Source of the DNA: Erysipelothrix sp. HDW6C | GTDB taxonomy: Bacteria > Bacillota_I > Bacilli_A > Erysipelotrichales > Erysipelotrichaceae | Direction of reading: 5' to 3' | NCBI RefSeq assembly: GCF_011299615.1 | Contig: NZ_CP049861.1 | Coordinates: 1,736,001 to 1,800,000 of the forward strand | DNA length: 64,000 bases | In this document: piece after piece, positions 29,287 to 38,803 of the stretch | Layout: the number at the start of each line of letters is the position of its first letter | How positions within the stretch are numbered: position 1 is the stretch's first letter | Notes under the pieces: model-generated | What the model was told of the DNA's origin: nothing | Databases searched by the model: none | Seen by the model: only the letters and a program-made list of their open reading frames with translations | Program-made: the position numbers and the translations under genes

Positions 29287-30730
29287 TTTTTTAAACAAGT
29301 TCAGTAAAGAAAACTACGAAAAAGAAGAACCAAAGAAATCGGAAGAACCCAAAGCACAATCATCTAAACCCGTTGAACCAACCGAAACTGCAACGGAAAC
29401 ACACGCTGTTGAAACCGAAGTCGAAGTTGTTGATAACGGAGATGAAGTTATTGTTGTTGAAACCATTGAAGAGGTTCCTGACAAGAAGGAAACACTTCAA
29501 GACTTAAAGCGCCAAGACGCAACGTCTAAAGATGATGAAGAGGTTGAGATTGATCCGACATATAAAAACAAGAAGAAAAAACAACGACTCATTATCGCTG
29601 CTGTGGTTACAGCGCTCATCATTGTATCCGGACTCTTCTATTACTTTACATCCTATGTAACCCTACCCAGTTTTGTAGACAAACCAATTGCAGAGCTACA
29701 AGAATGGTCACGCGAATATAAGATGAAGATAGATGTAACCGAAGCATATTCTATTGAGAAGGATAAAGGCGTCATTCTCTCTCAAGAAACACCTGCCGAT
29801 AAGAAAATTAAAAAAGGCAGCACCATTTATGTGACTGCAAGTATGGGTGCAGATCCCGATGAAACGGTTCCCCTCGCTGACTTCTCGAAAATGAAACTCG
29901 ATGAAATCCAAGCCTGGGTCGATACGAATCGTATGGACAACATCAAAGTTATCCAAGAATACAGTGATACAATTGCCAAAAACGAATTCATTAGAGTAGA
30001 TATTCGTGATAAAGAAGTCACTGCTGATAAATTCAAACGTAAAAATGGTGCTAATATTTATGTATCCAAAGGTAAAGAAGAATTCGAAAAGAATATTAAA
30101 GTTCCCAACTTTAAAGGAAAATCAAAAGGTGAAGTTGAAGCATGGCATAAAGAGCAAAAATTTGTATCTGAGTTCACTTATGAAGAAGTCTACGACGATA
30201 AGGTTGATGCTGGCATGATTATTTCACAATCATTGTCTGAAGACACCATGGTTGCGAAAGATGCGCCAATGCACTTTGTTATTTCAAAAGGTAAAGCAGC
30301 ATATGTGCCTGACTACTCAGGCATGTCACTTGCAGAGTTCCAAGCAAATCAAGGCGGTTCTGGTGTTTCAGCAACACTTAAGGAATGGTACAGTGAGTCT
30401 TATTCCTACGGAACCTTCCTCGAACAAAGCGTCGCAGCGGGTACAAATATAATTGACTCACCAGAGACTGTCGTCTATGTGTATTACTCAATCGGACGTC
30501 CATACCTTGGTAAGGTCACGGGAATGAATGAAGGCGAACTCGCCAAGTTCTTCTACGATTTTAGAGAAAAAGGCGCAAATATTACATACAGTGTAATTTA
30601 CAAAAACAGTTGCGAACCCAAAGGAACCGTATTTGAAGTGGATAGAGAAAATCAATTCATATCCATGAATGACCACATATACCTTGCGATTAGCAATGGA
30701 ACGGGTACCGGTTGTACACCAGGGCAATAA
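29279..30730 (+). CDS. Membrane protein with PASTA-like repeats, no kinase
   Basis: 483 aa. Acidic, low-complexity cytosolic N terminus (1-95), a KNKKKKQ stop-transfer patch, one membrane helix (about 101-122), then five PASTA-like repeats of about 65-70 residues, each opening with a (V/L)P-x-(F/Y) strand and closing with an I/T-YV-S-x-G strand. PASTA modules bind muropeptides/peptidoglycan and usually belong to Ser/Thr kinases or PBPs; neither is present. Co-translated with the ABC ATPase, so I infer a wall-sensing or anchoring subunit of that exporter. Confidence 0.8.
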   Translation: MSDFLNKFSKENYEKEEPKKSEEPKAQSSKPVEPTETATETHAVETEVEVVDNGDEVIVVETIEEVPDKKETLQDLKRQDATSKDDEEVEIDPTYKNKKKKQRLIIAAVVTALIIVSGLFYYFTSYVTLPSFVDKPIAELQEWSREYKMKIDVTEAYSIEKDKGVILSQETPADKKIKKGSTIYVTASMGADPDETVPLADFSKMKLDEIQAWVDTNRMDNIKVIQEYSDTIAKNEFIRVDIRDKEVTADKFKRKNGANIYVSKGKEEFEKNIKVPNFKGKSKGEVEAWHKEQKFVSEFTYEEVYDDKVDAGMIISQSLSEDTMVAKDAPMHFVISKGKAAYVPDYSGMSLAEFQANQGGSGVSATLKEWYSESYSYGTFLEQSVAAGTNIIDSPETVVYVYYSIGRPYLGKVTGMNEGELAKFFYDFREKGANITYSVIYKNSCEPKGTVFEVDRENQFISMNDHIYLAISNGTGTGCTPGQ

Positions 30731-30736
30731 AATAAG

Positions 30737-30765
30737 AGCAATTCCAATTACGGAATTGCTTTTTC
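30737..30765 (+). terminator. Terminator after the PASTA gene
   Basis: 9-bp stem AGCAATTCC / GGAATTGCT (30737-30745 / 30752-30760), 6-nt loop, T run. Confidence 0.85.
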
Positions 30766-30769
30766 TTGA

Positions 30770-30800
30770 TTGACATTAAACTATGGTTCAATGTTATAGT
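30770..30800 (+). promoter_or_regulatory. MerR-type promoter with 19-bp spacer
   Basis: TTGACA (30770-30775), 19-bp spacer, TATAGT (30795-30800). The over-long spacer is the hallmark of promoters untwisted by MerR activators. An ACTAT...ATAGT dyad (30780-30784 / 30796-30800) may be the operator. Confidence 0.7.
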
Positions 30801-30820
30801 AACGACAACGAGGTGATTGT

Positions 30821-31228
30821 ATGTTAACCATTAAACAAGTATCAAATCTTACAAACGTTCCAGAAAGCACATTACGCTATTATGAAAAGCACAAACTTAT
30901 TCAACCTTTACGCAAGGATAATAAATACCGATACTACAGCGAGGCAGATATTGTTGATATCAAGTACATTGCAGTGATGAAGGATGCTGGGTTTACAATT
31001 AAAGAGATGAAACAAATTATTGATCTGCGACGAAGTCCCATTAGCAATGAGTGTAAAACTTCAACTCAAGATTTCTTTACGCATTTACAAGAGAAACTTG
31101 ACCAATCCATTCGTCATCTTAAATCAGTAAGAAGCATCCTTAAAACACTTCCCACACTACCACCCGATTCGGTAGATGCACAAATTGTCACACTGTTCGA
31201 CCAAGGTGGTATAAATCATGAGAATTAA
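30821..31228 (+). CDS. MerR-family transcriptional regulator
   Basis: 135 aa. Winged HTH at the N terminus (TIKQVSNLTNVPESTLRYYE), coiled-coil dimer helix after residue 70. No conserved cysteine cluster for metals, only Cys68, so the signal is probably organic or redox. Likely autoregulated through its own 19-bp-spaced promoter and controls the overlapping hydrolase gene. Confidence 0.88.
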   Translation: MLTIKQVSNLTNVPESTLRYYEKHKLIQPLRKDNKYRYYSEADIVDIKYIAVMKDAGFTIKEMKQIIDLRRSPISNECKTSTQDFFTHLQEKLDQSIRHLKSVRSILKTLPTLPPDSVDAQIVTLFDQGGINHEN

Positions 31229-31853
31229 AGTGACACCATTCTATACGCAAATCACAACCATGCCCATTTTATTTCCCATTAATTGTTATCTTGTGCATGA
31301 AGATACTGCACTAACTTTGGTTGATGCAAGTGTAGAGAGGGTCAGTAATAAACTCATTCAATATCTATTGGCTCAAGACAAACCTTTGAAGCATATTATT
31401 TTCACACACAATCACAGCGATCACATTGGGGATATAGGCGCATTAAAAAAAGCCTTCCCTGATGCAACCCTCCACATGAGTCATACGGATGCAGTGAAGA
31501 TTTCACTCCATAATGTTTCGAACCCAGAAAATGGTGATCGAATTGGTTCTTTGGAGGTCCTGTTTACACCTGGGCATACCAAAGGGTCCATATCTCTTCG
31601 CGATATTCGCAGTAATGATATCTTTGTTGGTGACCTTGTCCAGACACGTGGTGGTATCGCCATTTGTGGTGATATCAAATTTCTCTTTCCCTTCCCTGGA
31701 AAAGCAACCTGGAATCGAGAAATCTCCGGAAATTCTTTCTCGAGATTGTCAACACTAAACCCTTGTAATCTTCTGTGTGGACATGGAAATCCCGTAGCTT
31801 ACGACCTTCGCCTCTTCGAGAAATCTTTATTAAAAATCCAACAAAAGAAATAG
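31218..31853 (+). CDS. Metallo-beta-lactamase-fold hydrolase
   Basis: 211 aa. Metal-binding motif HNHSDH (THNHSDHIGD), a later His in FTPGHTKGS, an Asp in FVGDL and a final His in CGHGNP: the full set of ligands for a dinuclear zinc site. Glyoxalase-II/YflN-like family; substrate unknown. Overlaps the MerR gene by 11 bp. Confidence 0.88.
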   Translation: MRIKVTPFYTQITTMPILFPINCYLVHEDTALTLVDASVERVSNKLIQYLLAQDKPLKHIIFTHNHSDHIGDIGALKKAFPDATLHMSHTDAVKISLHNVSNPENGDRIGSLEVLFTPGHTKGSISLRDIRSNDIFVGDLVQTRGGIAICGDIKFLFPFPGKATWNREISGNSFSRLSTLNPCNLLCGHGNPVAYDLRLFEKSLLKIQQKK

Positions 31854-31860
31854 ACAGAAA

Positions 31861-31893
31861 AAATCCGTACCATATGATGGTGCGGATTTGTTT
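31861..31893. terminator. Bidirectional terminator between hydrolase and LPXTG genes
   Basis: 13-bp stem with one G.T pair (31861-31873 / 31877-31889), loop ATG, T tracts on both strands. Confidence 0.85.
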
Positions 31894-31915
31894 TATTCAA
31901 TATCGTGGTTGCGTA

Positions 31916-33631
31916 TTACGCTTCTTTCTTCCTCAGAATAGCAAGAAGAACGATGCCAAGACCACTTATGAGAAGTAACGCTCCAGTGTAGTTATTTCCT
32001 ATCCCTGTTGATGGTAATTGCGATCCAGTTGTTGGCAACTGCGAATCGGGTGTTATAACTTCGGGTTGTTGTGTTTCAGGGGTAGTAACCTCTGGAACAA
32101 CAACTTCAGGTGCATCAACTGCATTCCATTTTGCGTACAGTGTCATATTTTCAGTAATTGGCGTTGTCATGAAGTCAAATGCTTCTGTGAGTTCCGTGTT
32201 TGTGTACCATCCTGCAAACGCAAAGTTTGCTTTTGTAGGTGCAGTTGGCGCTGTAACGATTGTGTTAGCAGCGATGTCTTGAATTGATGCAACTGCTGAT
32301 CCACCATTTGATTCGAATGCGATCGCATAATTTACAGTTGTTGGAACAAACATATTAATGACAAACTCATTGTCAAATTCATAATCGTGGCCAACAGAAG
32401 CTGCTGTGAGACCCGCATTAATTTTAATTTGACTGCCGGTAAAGTCTTCCTTGATACGGAATTCTTGCGATACGGTTACTGGTGCTCCTTGGACGAGTAA
32501 ATGCCAATTCATTTCTGGTGTTATAAGACGACCGCGGAAACCACGAGCATCATCATACCAGTACATTTTTTCATTGTCTTCACCATTGACCAATTCAAGG
32601 CCTTCTGTTTCCAATAAGAGTGCAACACGGTTTCCGATTACGGAATCGTTGGTTAGTGTGAAATCAAGTGTGAATGTGTCGCCTGGTTTCATATCCACTA
32701 GATTCGGTGTATCAAATGTAACAGTTGAAGTCTCGGCGTACATATATTGATACCCTTTGATTTCCTTATATGCATTGGATCCACTTTGGTTAAAATCACC
32801 CGCAAATACCCATTGAACATCCCATTGTAAAAATTCATAGTATGCTGTTGCTGAGTATGTTTCAACATTTGCCATGCGTTGTGTTAAGACCACATCACCA
32901 TGGAATGAAATTTCTGTCGCATCCATCAAGCGATCATTTTGTTCAGGACTTACTAAATAGTAAAGTCGTGTTGGGAATTCACCATTGTTGTTCTCGTCTG
33001 CCCATGCTTGTACTTCAGCGCGTGTAATGCTTGCACTTTGGTTTTCGGCATTGATACTTACAGGATCTTTAATCCAGCTGCGACCTTCTGAGTAGATAAC
33101 CATAAAATAAATTTTAACATCATCAATTGGGTTTCCATTGACATCTTTTGCTGTAATATATGGGAATTCAATCGACTCAAATTCCGTATTCTTCATAAAA
33201 TACTCTGAGAAGAATCCAAATTGAAAATCCATAATTGCATTATCTGATGGTGCTGTCATATCAAGACCATTCAATCGATGCTCAATGGTCTCCCCGATAC
33301 GTGCTGACTTATCTTCAGTTACCATCACTGGTTTTGGTTCCTTAATTGGATTGTTGACGCGCAATTGAATTGTTTCCTCAACAGATGTTTCTTCTGTCTG
33401 TGACGATTCAGGTTCCATAACAATTGGTGCTTCAACCGTTTCAGATTCTTCAGGTAATACTATATTTTCCTGATTATCCGCAACTTCCTCAATCTCGTTT
33501 TGATCATTCGTATCAAGTGTTTCTATTTCAGTTAACGTTTCATCTGTAGTTAGTTCATCTGCAAATACAGGCAGTTGCATAAACATAAATAATGCGAGCA
33601 CACCCATAAAAATTCTTTTTGTATATTTCAT
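31916..33631 (-). CDS. LPXTG cell-wall-anchored surface protein
   Basis: 571 aa from the ATG that has GGAGGG upstream and begins the signal peptide (MKYTKRIFMGVLALFMFMQL, cleaved near VFA-DE); the frame runs 24 codons further up. After an acidic stalk comes an ectodomain of unknown fold, then a Listeria/Bacteroides-type repeat (about 440-510; ESNGGSAV..FAGWYTN..YAKWNA). The C terminus has two tandem sorting-like motifs, LPTTG and LPSTG, a hydrophobic helix and RKKEA. Sortase should anchor it to peptidoglycan. Ligand unknown; adhesin role is inference. Confidence 0.9.
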   Translation of the reverse strand: MKYTKRIFMGVLALFMFMQLPVFADELTTDETLTEIETLDTNDQNEIEEVADNQENIVLPEESETVEAPIVMEPESSQTEETSVEETIQLRVNNPIKEPKPVMVTEDKSARIGETIEHRLNGLDMTAPSDNAIMDFQFGFFSEYFMKNTEFESIEFPYITAKDVNGNPIDDVKIYFMVIYSEGRSWIKDPVSINAENQSASITRAEVQAWADENNNGEFPTRLYYLVSPEQNDRLMDATEISFHGDVVLTQRMANVETYSATAYYEFLQWDVQWVFAGDFNQSGSNAYKEIKGYQYMYAETSTVTFDTPNLVDMKPGDTFTLDFTLTNDSVIGNRVALLLETEGLELVNGEDNEKMYWYDDARGFRGRLITPEMNWHLLVQGAPVTVSQEFRIKEDFTGSQIKINAGLTAASVGHDYEFDNEFVINMFVPTTVNYAIAFESNGGSAVASIQDIAANTIVTAPTAPTKANFAFAGWYTNTELTEAFDFMTTPITENMTLYAKWNAVDAPEVVVPEVTTPETQQPEVITPDSQLPTTGSQLPSTGIGNNYTGALLLISGLGIVLLAILRKKEA

Positions 33632-33819
33632 AAATACCCTCCATGTCCCAATGTTTTCGAACTTAACATTCTTAACATTGCTTATAAAAGATACCATATG
33701 CACATATTGTGAATTGTTAAAATGTCACAAGATACACTGAAAATGTCATGGAACAACAAATTTTAATAATAATTATCGATTTTACTTATAAAATTAATAT
33801 AATATGCAAAAAAGAGACT

Positions 33820-35646
33820 TTATTGTCTCTCTTCATGAATATACGTATTAATTGCTTGAATGAATACCGCTCCGAAGGCTTCCATCTTAACGGACCCGAC
33901 ACCATCAACATTAAGAAATGCTTCTGGTGTTTGTGGAAGTTTATGACACATATCCTTTAAGGTTAGATCACTGAACACGGTATAGGCTGGTACGTTGCGC
34001 TCTCGAGCAATCGTGAGTCGTAATGTCCGCAATGTTTCAAAGAGGGCTTCATTTTCAACATGCATGCGCGTTTGTCGCAATTGTGTTACGGGTTTTGTTT
34101 TAAGTGTTCTCATGATGATCTTCGCATCCCCTTTTAAAACAGGAAGCGCTTCGGCGGTCAACTTAAGGACACTATAACTATCATCAGAGATACTGAGATA
34201 CTCCATTTCGACGAGTGTTTCGATGATTTCTTGGAGTGTTTCTTTTCGGCGTGAACTAAGGATTCCATACGTAGTAATGCGATCCAAGTTTGCTGCCAAT
34301 AGAACTTTATTCTTACTTCCACGTAAAACTTCAATCACTCGAATCATCCCATAACGCTGATCCATTCTGTAGACACACGATAGTATTTTTTGAGCATCCT
34401 CAGTAATATCGCTTTCAATAAACTCTGATTGACAGTTATAACAATTATCGCAGGTCACTGAATTTGTATCCCCAAAGTACTCAAGAATGAACGTACGAAG
34501 GCAGGTTTTTGTTTTGGCGTAGGTTGTCATTTGGCGCAATCGTTGCCGTTCGTATGTTTGAAAGTCTTGAAATGACTTTTCATCAGTGCGTTCATCACGA
34601 CTCGCATTGTCTATGAAAAAATTATTTGTGCGCACATCAGAACCACTGAAAAGCAAAATACATTCGGCTGGTGCGCCATCGCGTCCTGCGCGCCCTGCTT
34701 CTTGATAGTAGCTTTCAATATTCTTTGGCATATTATGGTGGATAACAAATGCAACGTTTGATTTATCAATCCCCATCCCAAATGCATTTGTTGCAACCAT
34801 AATCGATACTTCATCGCGAATAAAGCGTTCTTGATTGGCATTTCGTCCATCACTGTCCATTCCACCATGATAGATTCCAACCTTGTATCCATCCTGTTGG
34901 AGTTGTGCTGCCACGCTTTCGACTTCTTTCCGAGTCTGACAGTAAATAATACCGGCATCATTACGATGTTTCATAACATAATCTTTGACAAATGGATATT
35001 TCTCTCGTGAAGTCAATTGAAGCACTTTGTAGTACAAGTTCGCGCGATTGAATCCAGTTGTTGTTTTAAGCGCATTTGACAGGCTTAAGCGCGACTCAAT
35101 GTCTTGACAGACAAATTCCGTTGCAGTCGCTGTAAACGCCGCTACACGCGGTCTTGATGGCAATGAAGCAACAAACGTTGCGATATCAAGATAGTGCGGC
35201 CTGAAATCTTGCCCCCATTGTGAAACACAGTGCGCTTCATCGATGCTTACAAGTTTAATGTCAAGATAGGATGTTAGTTGTTGAAAACGATCAGTTAGCA
35301 ATTGTTCGGGTGCGACATACAACAGCGTATAATGACCATCTTTTGCAAGCGTGTATGTCATTTGTACTTCTTCTGCGGAGAGCGAACTGTTGATGTAAGC
35401 TGCTTGAATACCAACTTGGGTCAAGGCACTTACCTGATCTTTCATTAATGATATCAGGGGCGAGACGACAATGTTAGTCCCTCCTAAAAGAAGCGATGGA
35501 ATTTGATAACATATCGATTTCCCACCACCTGTCGGCATAATTGTCAGTGCATCATTACCAGCCATAATACCATCAATAATTGTCTCTTGACCGGGTCTAA
35601 AAACTTCATATCCAAAGTACTGCTTTAAAACTTCAAATTTATTCAT
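33820..35646 (-). CDS. recQ: ATP-dependent DNA helicase RecQ
   Basis: 608 aa. Helicase motifs: I PTGGGKS, II DEAHCVSQWG, VI QEAGRAGRDG; RecQ zinc-binding cysteines (CDNCYNC) and a C-terminal HRDC-like domain (QTRMHVENEALFETLRTLR). 3'-5' helicase for recombination and fork repair. Single gene; 33632-33819 upstream of the LPXTG start and downstream of recQ is A+T-rich without a recognisable gene. Confidence 0.95.
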   Translation of the reverse strand: MNKFEVLKQYFGYEVFRPGQETIIDGIMAGNDALTIMPTGGGKSICYQIPSLLLGGTNIVVSPLISLMKDQVSALTQVGIQAAYINSSLSAEEVQMTYTLAKDGHYTLLYVAPEQLLTDRFQQLTSYLDIKLVSIDEAHCVSQWGQDFRPHYLDIATFVASLPSRPRVAAFTATATEFVCQDIESRLSLSNALKTTTGFNRANLYYKVLQLTSREKYPFVKDYVMKHRNDAGIIYCQTRKEVESVAAQLQQDGYKVGIYHGGMDSDGRNANQERFIRDEVSIMVATNAFGMGIDKSNVAFVIHHNMPKNIESYYQEAGRAGRDGAPAECILLFSGSDVRTNNFFIDNASRDERTDEKSFQDFQTYERQRLRQMTTYAKTKTCLRTFILEYFGDTNSVTCDNCYNCQSEFIESDITEDAQKILSCVYRMDQRYGMIRVIEVLRGSKNKVLLAANLDRITTYGILSSRRKETLQEIIETLVEMEYLSISDDSYSVLKLTAEALPVLKGDAKIIMRTLKTKPVTQLRQTRMHVENEALFETLRTLRLTIARERNVPAYTVFSDLTLKDMCHKLPQTPEAFLNVDGVGSVKMEAFGAVFIQAINTYIHEERQ

Positions 35647-35709
35647 AAGCCACCGAACTTTCGTTCTCTTAGTTTCTCAAATTCCCATACAAAATTCAAG
35701 CGTCTTTTT

Positions 35710-36417
35710 CTAACGAAGGTCTTCTTGCTTGATGATGTAATGAATAAAGAACCCCACGCTTGCAAAAGGCTCATGTTTAGAGATTGTGAATTCTGCCGCA
35801 GTCATGGTGTCAACCCAATCAGAAGCAGTCTTCCATTCATTGAGTTGCATCGCATATGCGATTCGCAATCCATACGTTGAAGCCTTTGTAAATACATTCT
35901 CTTTGAACCATGCTTGATTGTAATCAAGGACTTCTCCAAAAAGCAGGCTTTCGCTCTGAGTTCCCTGCAACAGTGCGATCGCCTCAGTGGGTTTATTCTC
36001 AAACACAATCTTATGGAGAATCTTACCGGGTTGGTTGTGAACGACGATTGATAATGTTCCTTGGGGTCGTAGAATACGTTTGAATTCATCAATGGCCTCT
36101 TTGGGGCTTTGCATGTAATTCAGAACGTTATGACACAGAATCCAATCAACACTTGCGGTGGGCGTTTTTTTTAGAACATCCAGACTGCCGTGATGAACTG
36201 TTAACGCATGTGTTTGCGCATTTAAAAATACATAATCTTTATCGATGCCAACAACCGTATTTTCATGGGCATAATGTTCCATTGTAATGCCCAATCCACA
36301 ACCAAAATCAAGAATATCTTGATCTTGAAGGGATCCAATTTGCAGCCACAGTGTGCGATAAAACACCTGCGACCATGGTTGGGCAATGACCGCACGATAA
36401 TCGTTTGCTTTTGACAT
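35710..36417 (-). CDS. Class I SAM-dependent methyltransferase
   Basis: 235 aa from the ATG behind AAGGAGA; the frame reaches eight codons further. SAM-binding motif I LDFGCGLGITMEHY, acidic loop VVGID and motif IV-like VDWILCHNVLNY. Family 11/25 type small-molecule or ubiquinone-like methyltransferase; substrate cannot be told. It lies between recQ and the P-type ATPase, separated from the latter by a terminator. Confidence 0.85.
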   Translation of the reverse strand: MSKANDYRAVIAQPWSQVFYRTLWLQIGSLQDQDILDFGCGLGITMEHYAHENTVVGIDKDYVFLNAQTHALTVHHGSLDVLKKTPTASVDWILCHNVLNYMQSPKEAIDEFKRILRPQGTLSIVVHNQPGKILHKIVFENKPTEAIALLQGTQSESLLFGEVLDYNQAWFKENVFTKASTYGLRIAYAMQLNEWKTASDWVDTMTAAEFTISKHEPFASVGFFIHYIIKQEDLR

Positions 36418-36431
36418 GAGCTCTCCTTTAC

Positions 36432-36458
36432 AAAAGACCACATTGGATGTGGTCTTTT
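36432..36458 (-). terminator. Terminator after the P-type ATPase
   Basis: Perfect 12-bp stem (36432-36443 / 36447-36458), 3-nt loop; arms end in TTTT on the minus strand. Confidence 0.85.
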
Positions 36459-36464
36459 CGACAT

Positions 36465-38791
36465 TTAATCTACGTCTGTTTTTAGTGATCCTTTAAAGAA
36501 ACGATCAATCAAGTGATTGGATACTTTATTTAAGATAAAGAGCAGACCCATACTTAAGACGACCAATCCCACAGTGATTTGTGTTTCTTGAGTTCCAAGA
36601 TGAACCAAGCGAAGTTGCTTGAAGAATAAGTAACAAATACCGATAAGACTTGCTCCAGATGCCATCAGGACAGCAACACGCTTCCAATTCATCGGTTGGA
36701 AAATATGATAAACAAGAGCAAGTGATAAGAATATGGTTACAAAATATAACATGGTATGACGGGTTGGTAATGGAAATGGCATCAAGAGTGTTATTACAAA
36801 GATAATTGCCATTGTTGCAGCGTTGGGAATGATATTCCGTAGAATGCTTGGAATAATGGCTTCTTTTGGTTTTGCATAACTGCTTTCAAACGTTACAAAC
36901 GATGAAGGCATCCCTTCCACAAACATACTCATAATTGACACTTGTAACGGTGTAAATGGATATAGTGTATTCATAAAAATAGCGACGAGTGCAAGGAGGA
37001 ATGTTAAGAGTGTTCCCAAATAATACATTGAAGCAGAGCGCGAGATATTATTGGTAACCAATCGCCCTTCCATGACAACATCAACCATTGTTGTAAATTC
37101 GTTATCGAGTAAGATAATTTGTGCGGCTTGTCGTGCAGCACTTGACCCTGCCCCATTGCAATTGAACAATCCGCAGTTCTAAGTGCGAGGACATCATTCA
37201 CACCATCCCCAACCATCGCAACACGCTGATGGTTTTTTTGGAGCATCTTTACCATTGTTTGTTTTTGATACGGTGATGCACGTCCAATGACATTATAATT
37301 TAAAACGGCATGTTCCAGTTCTGCATCGGTTTTCATGTGGGTAACATCAATGGCTCGATCGCCATTTACAATGCCTGTCTTTGATGCGACAGCCATCAAT
37401 GTATTGATGTTATCCCCCGAAATAACCTTGACGACAACTTCATTATTTTTAAAGAAATCAAGTGCATCATAGACATCCTCACGGACTGGATCGGCAATAA
37501 CAATCAGAGCATACGGTTGTAAGTCATCCGGACGTAACACCTCATTAATCTTTTGATCACTATGAGCAACCAAGAGAACACGAGCACCCTCACTTTGGTA
37601 TGCAATTGCAGCTTCTGGCAGTGTATAATTATCAATCAAAAACTCAGGAGCACCCAAGAACATTGTTCCTTCATGGGCAAAGCTCATTGATCCCCATTTC
37701 CGTGCTGAGGAAAAAGGTACAACATGTTGTGGTTCCAAATTCGTCTTAAGGTCAAAGTGGGCTTTCATCGCCTTGGTTGTTGAATCGGTATCTTTTGAGT
37801 TACCAAGGTAAGTTGCAATCATATCATTCACTGTATTCTTGTCTTTAAGATAAAGAACATCTTGGACCGACATTGCCCCTGCGGTCAGCGTGCCTGTTTT
37901 ATCAATACAGAGCACATCCACTTTAGACAATACTTCAATACTATAGATTTCTTGAACCAAGGTTCGTTTTTGAGCCAATCGGAATACCGACACACCAAAT
38001 GAGAGACTCGTTAAGAGGATTAATCCTTTCGGTAAAAGGCCCAGTAATACAGTTGACGTTGCAACAACGGTTGGCTTGATACCTTCATGACGGACAAGCA
38101 ACGCTTGGACAACCAAGATGATTCCAATTGGAAGTACAATGCGGGTACACCAGCGCGTAATGCGCATGAATGTCTCCATAAGTTCTGACTCAACGGGTTC
38201 ATAGTTTCGTGCTTCTGATGTAATCTTTTGTGCAAAACTATTCAGACCGACACGATTTGTTTTCGCATAGCATGTTCCACTGGTGACAAAGCTTCCTGAG
38301 AGCAACTCATCCCCTTCATATTTCATAATTGGTTCCGATTCACCTGTTAGGTTCGACTCATTCATTTCAACATTATCTTGAATAACTACCGCATCGGCAG
38401 ATACTTGATCCCCGATTTGATACAAAACAACATCACCCAATACAATTTGATCACTGGGGATTTTTTCAATTTTTCCATCGCGTAAGACTTTCGTATCATC
38501 GGATATAAGAATGTTTAGATTTTCAACAATACGCTTGGACCGAATTTCTTGAAATGATCGAATGGCAATATTCATCACAATAACATTAAGAAAGAACACA
38601 CTTAAATACTCTTTTACGAGTATCAATGCAACCGCAATAAGGACATTATAAAGATTGAACAAATTGAACGTGTGCGACAGAATAATCTGCAGACTCGATT
38701 TGCTCTTGGCTTTAGGGACGACATTCACATTCCCTTTAGCAATTTGTTTTTTTACTTCATCGTGTGTAAGTCCAATTACGTTCTTATTCAT
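36465..38791 (-). pseudogene. P-type cation ATPase broken by a 1-base frameshift
   Basis: Upstream frame (from 38791) holds the actuator motif TGES, phosphorylation site CIDKTGTLT and hinge VGDGVNDVLAL, then goes out of frame after IAMGQG. The remainder, starting SSAARQAAQIILLDN with the C-terminal membrane helices, continues in another frame to 36465. Adding one G to GGG at 37146-37148 (minus strand) restores a single 775-aa protein. Resembles CtpE-like ATPases; M4 has LPKG instead of the usual PEG. Transported ion unknown. Could be a real pseudogene or a homopolymer sequencing error. Confidence 0.85.
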
Positions 38792-38803
38792 ACTAACCTC
38801 TAA

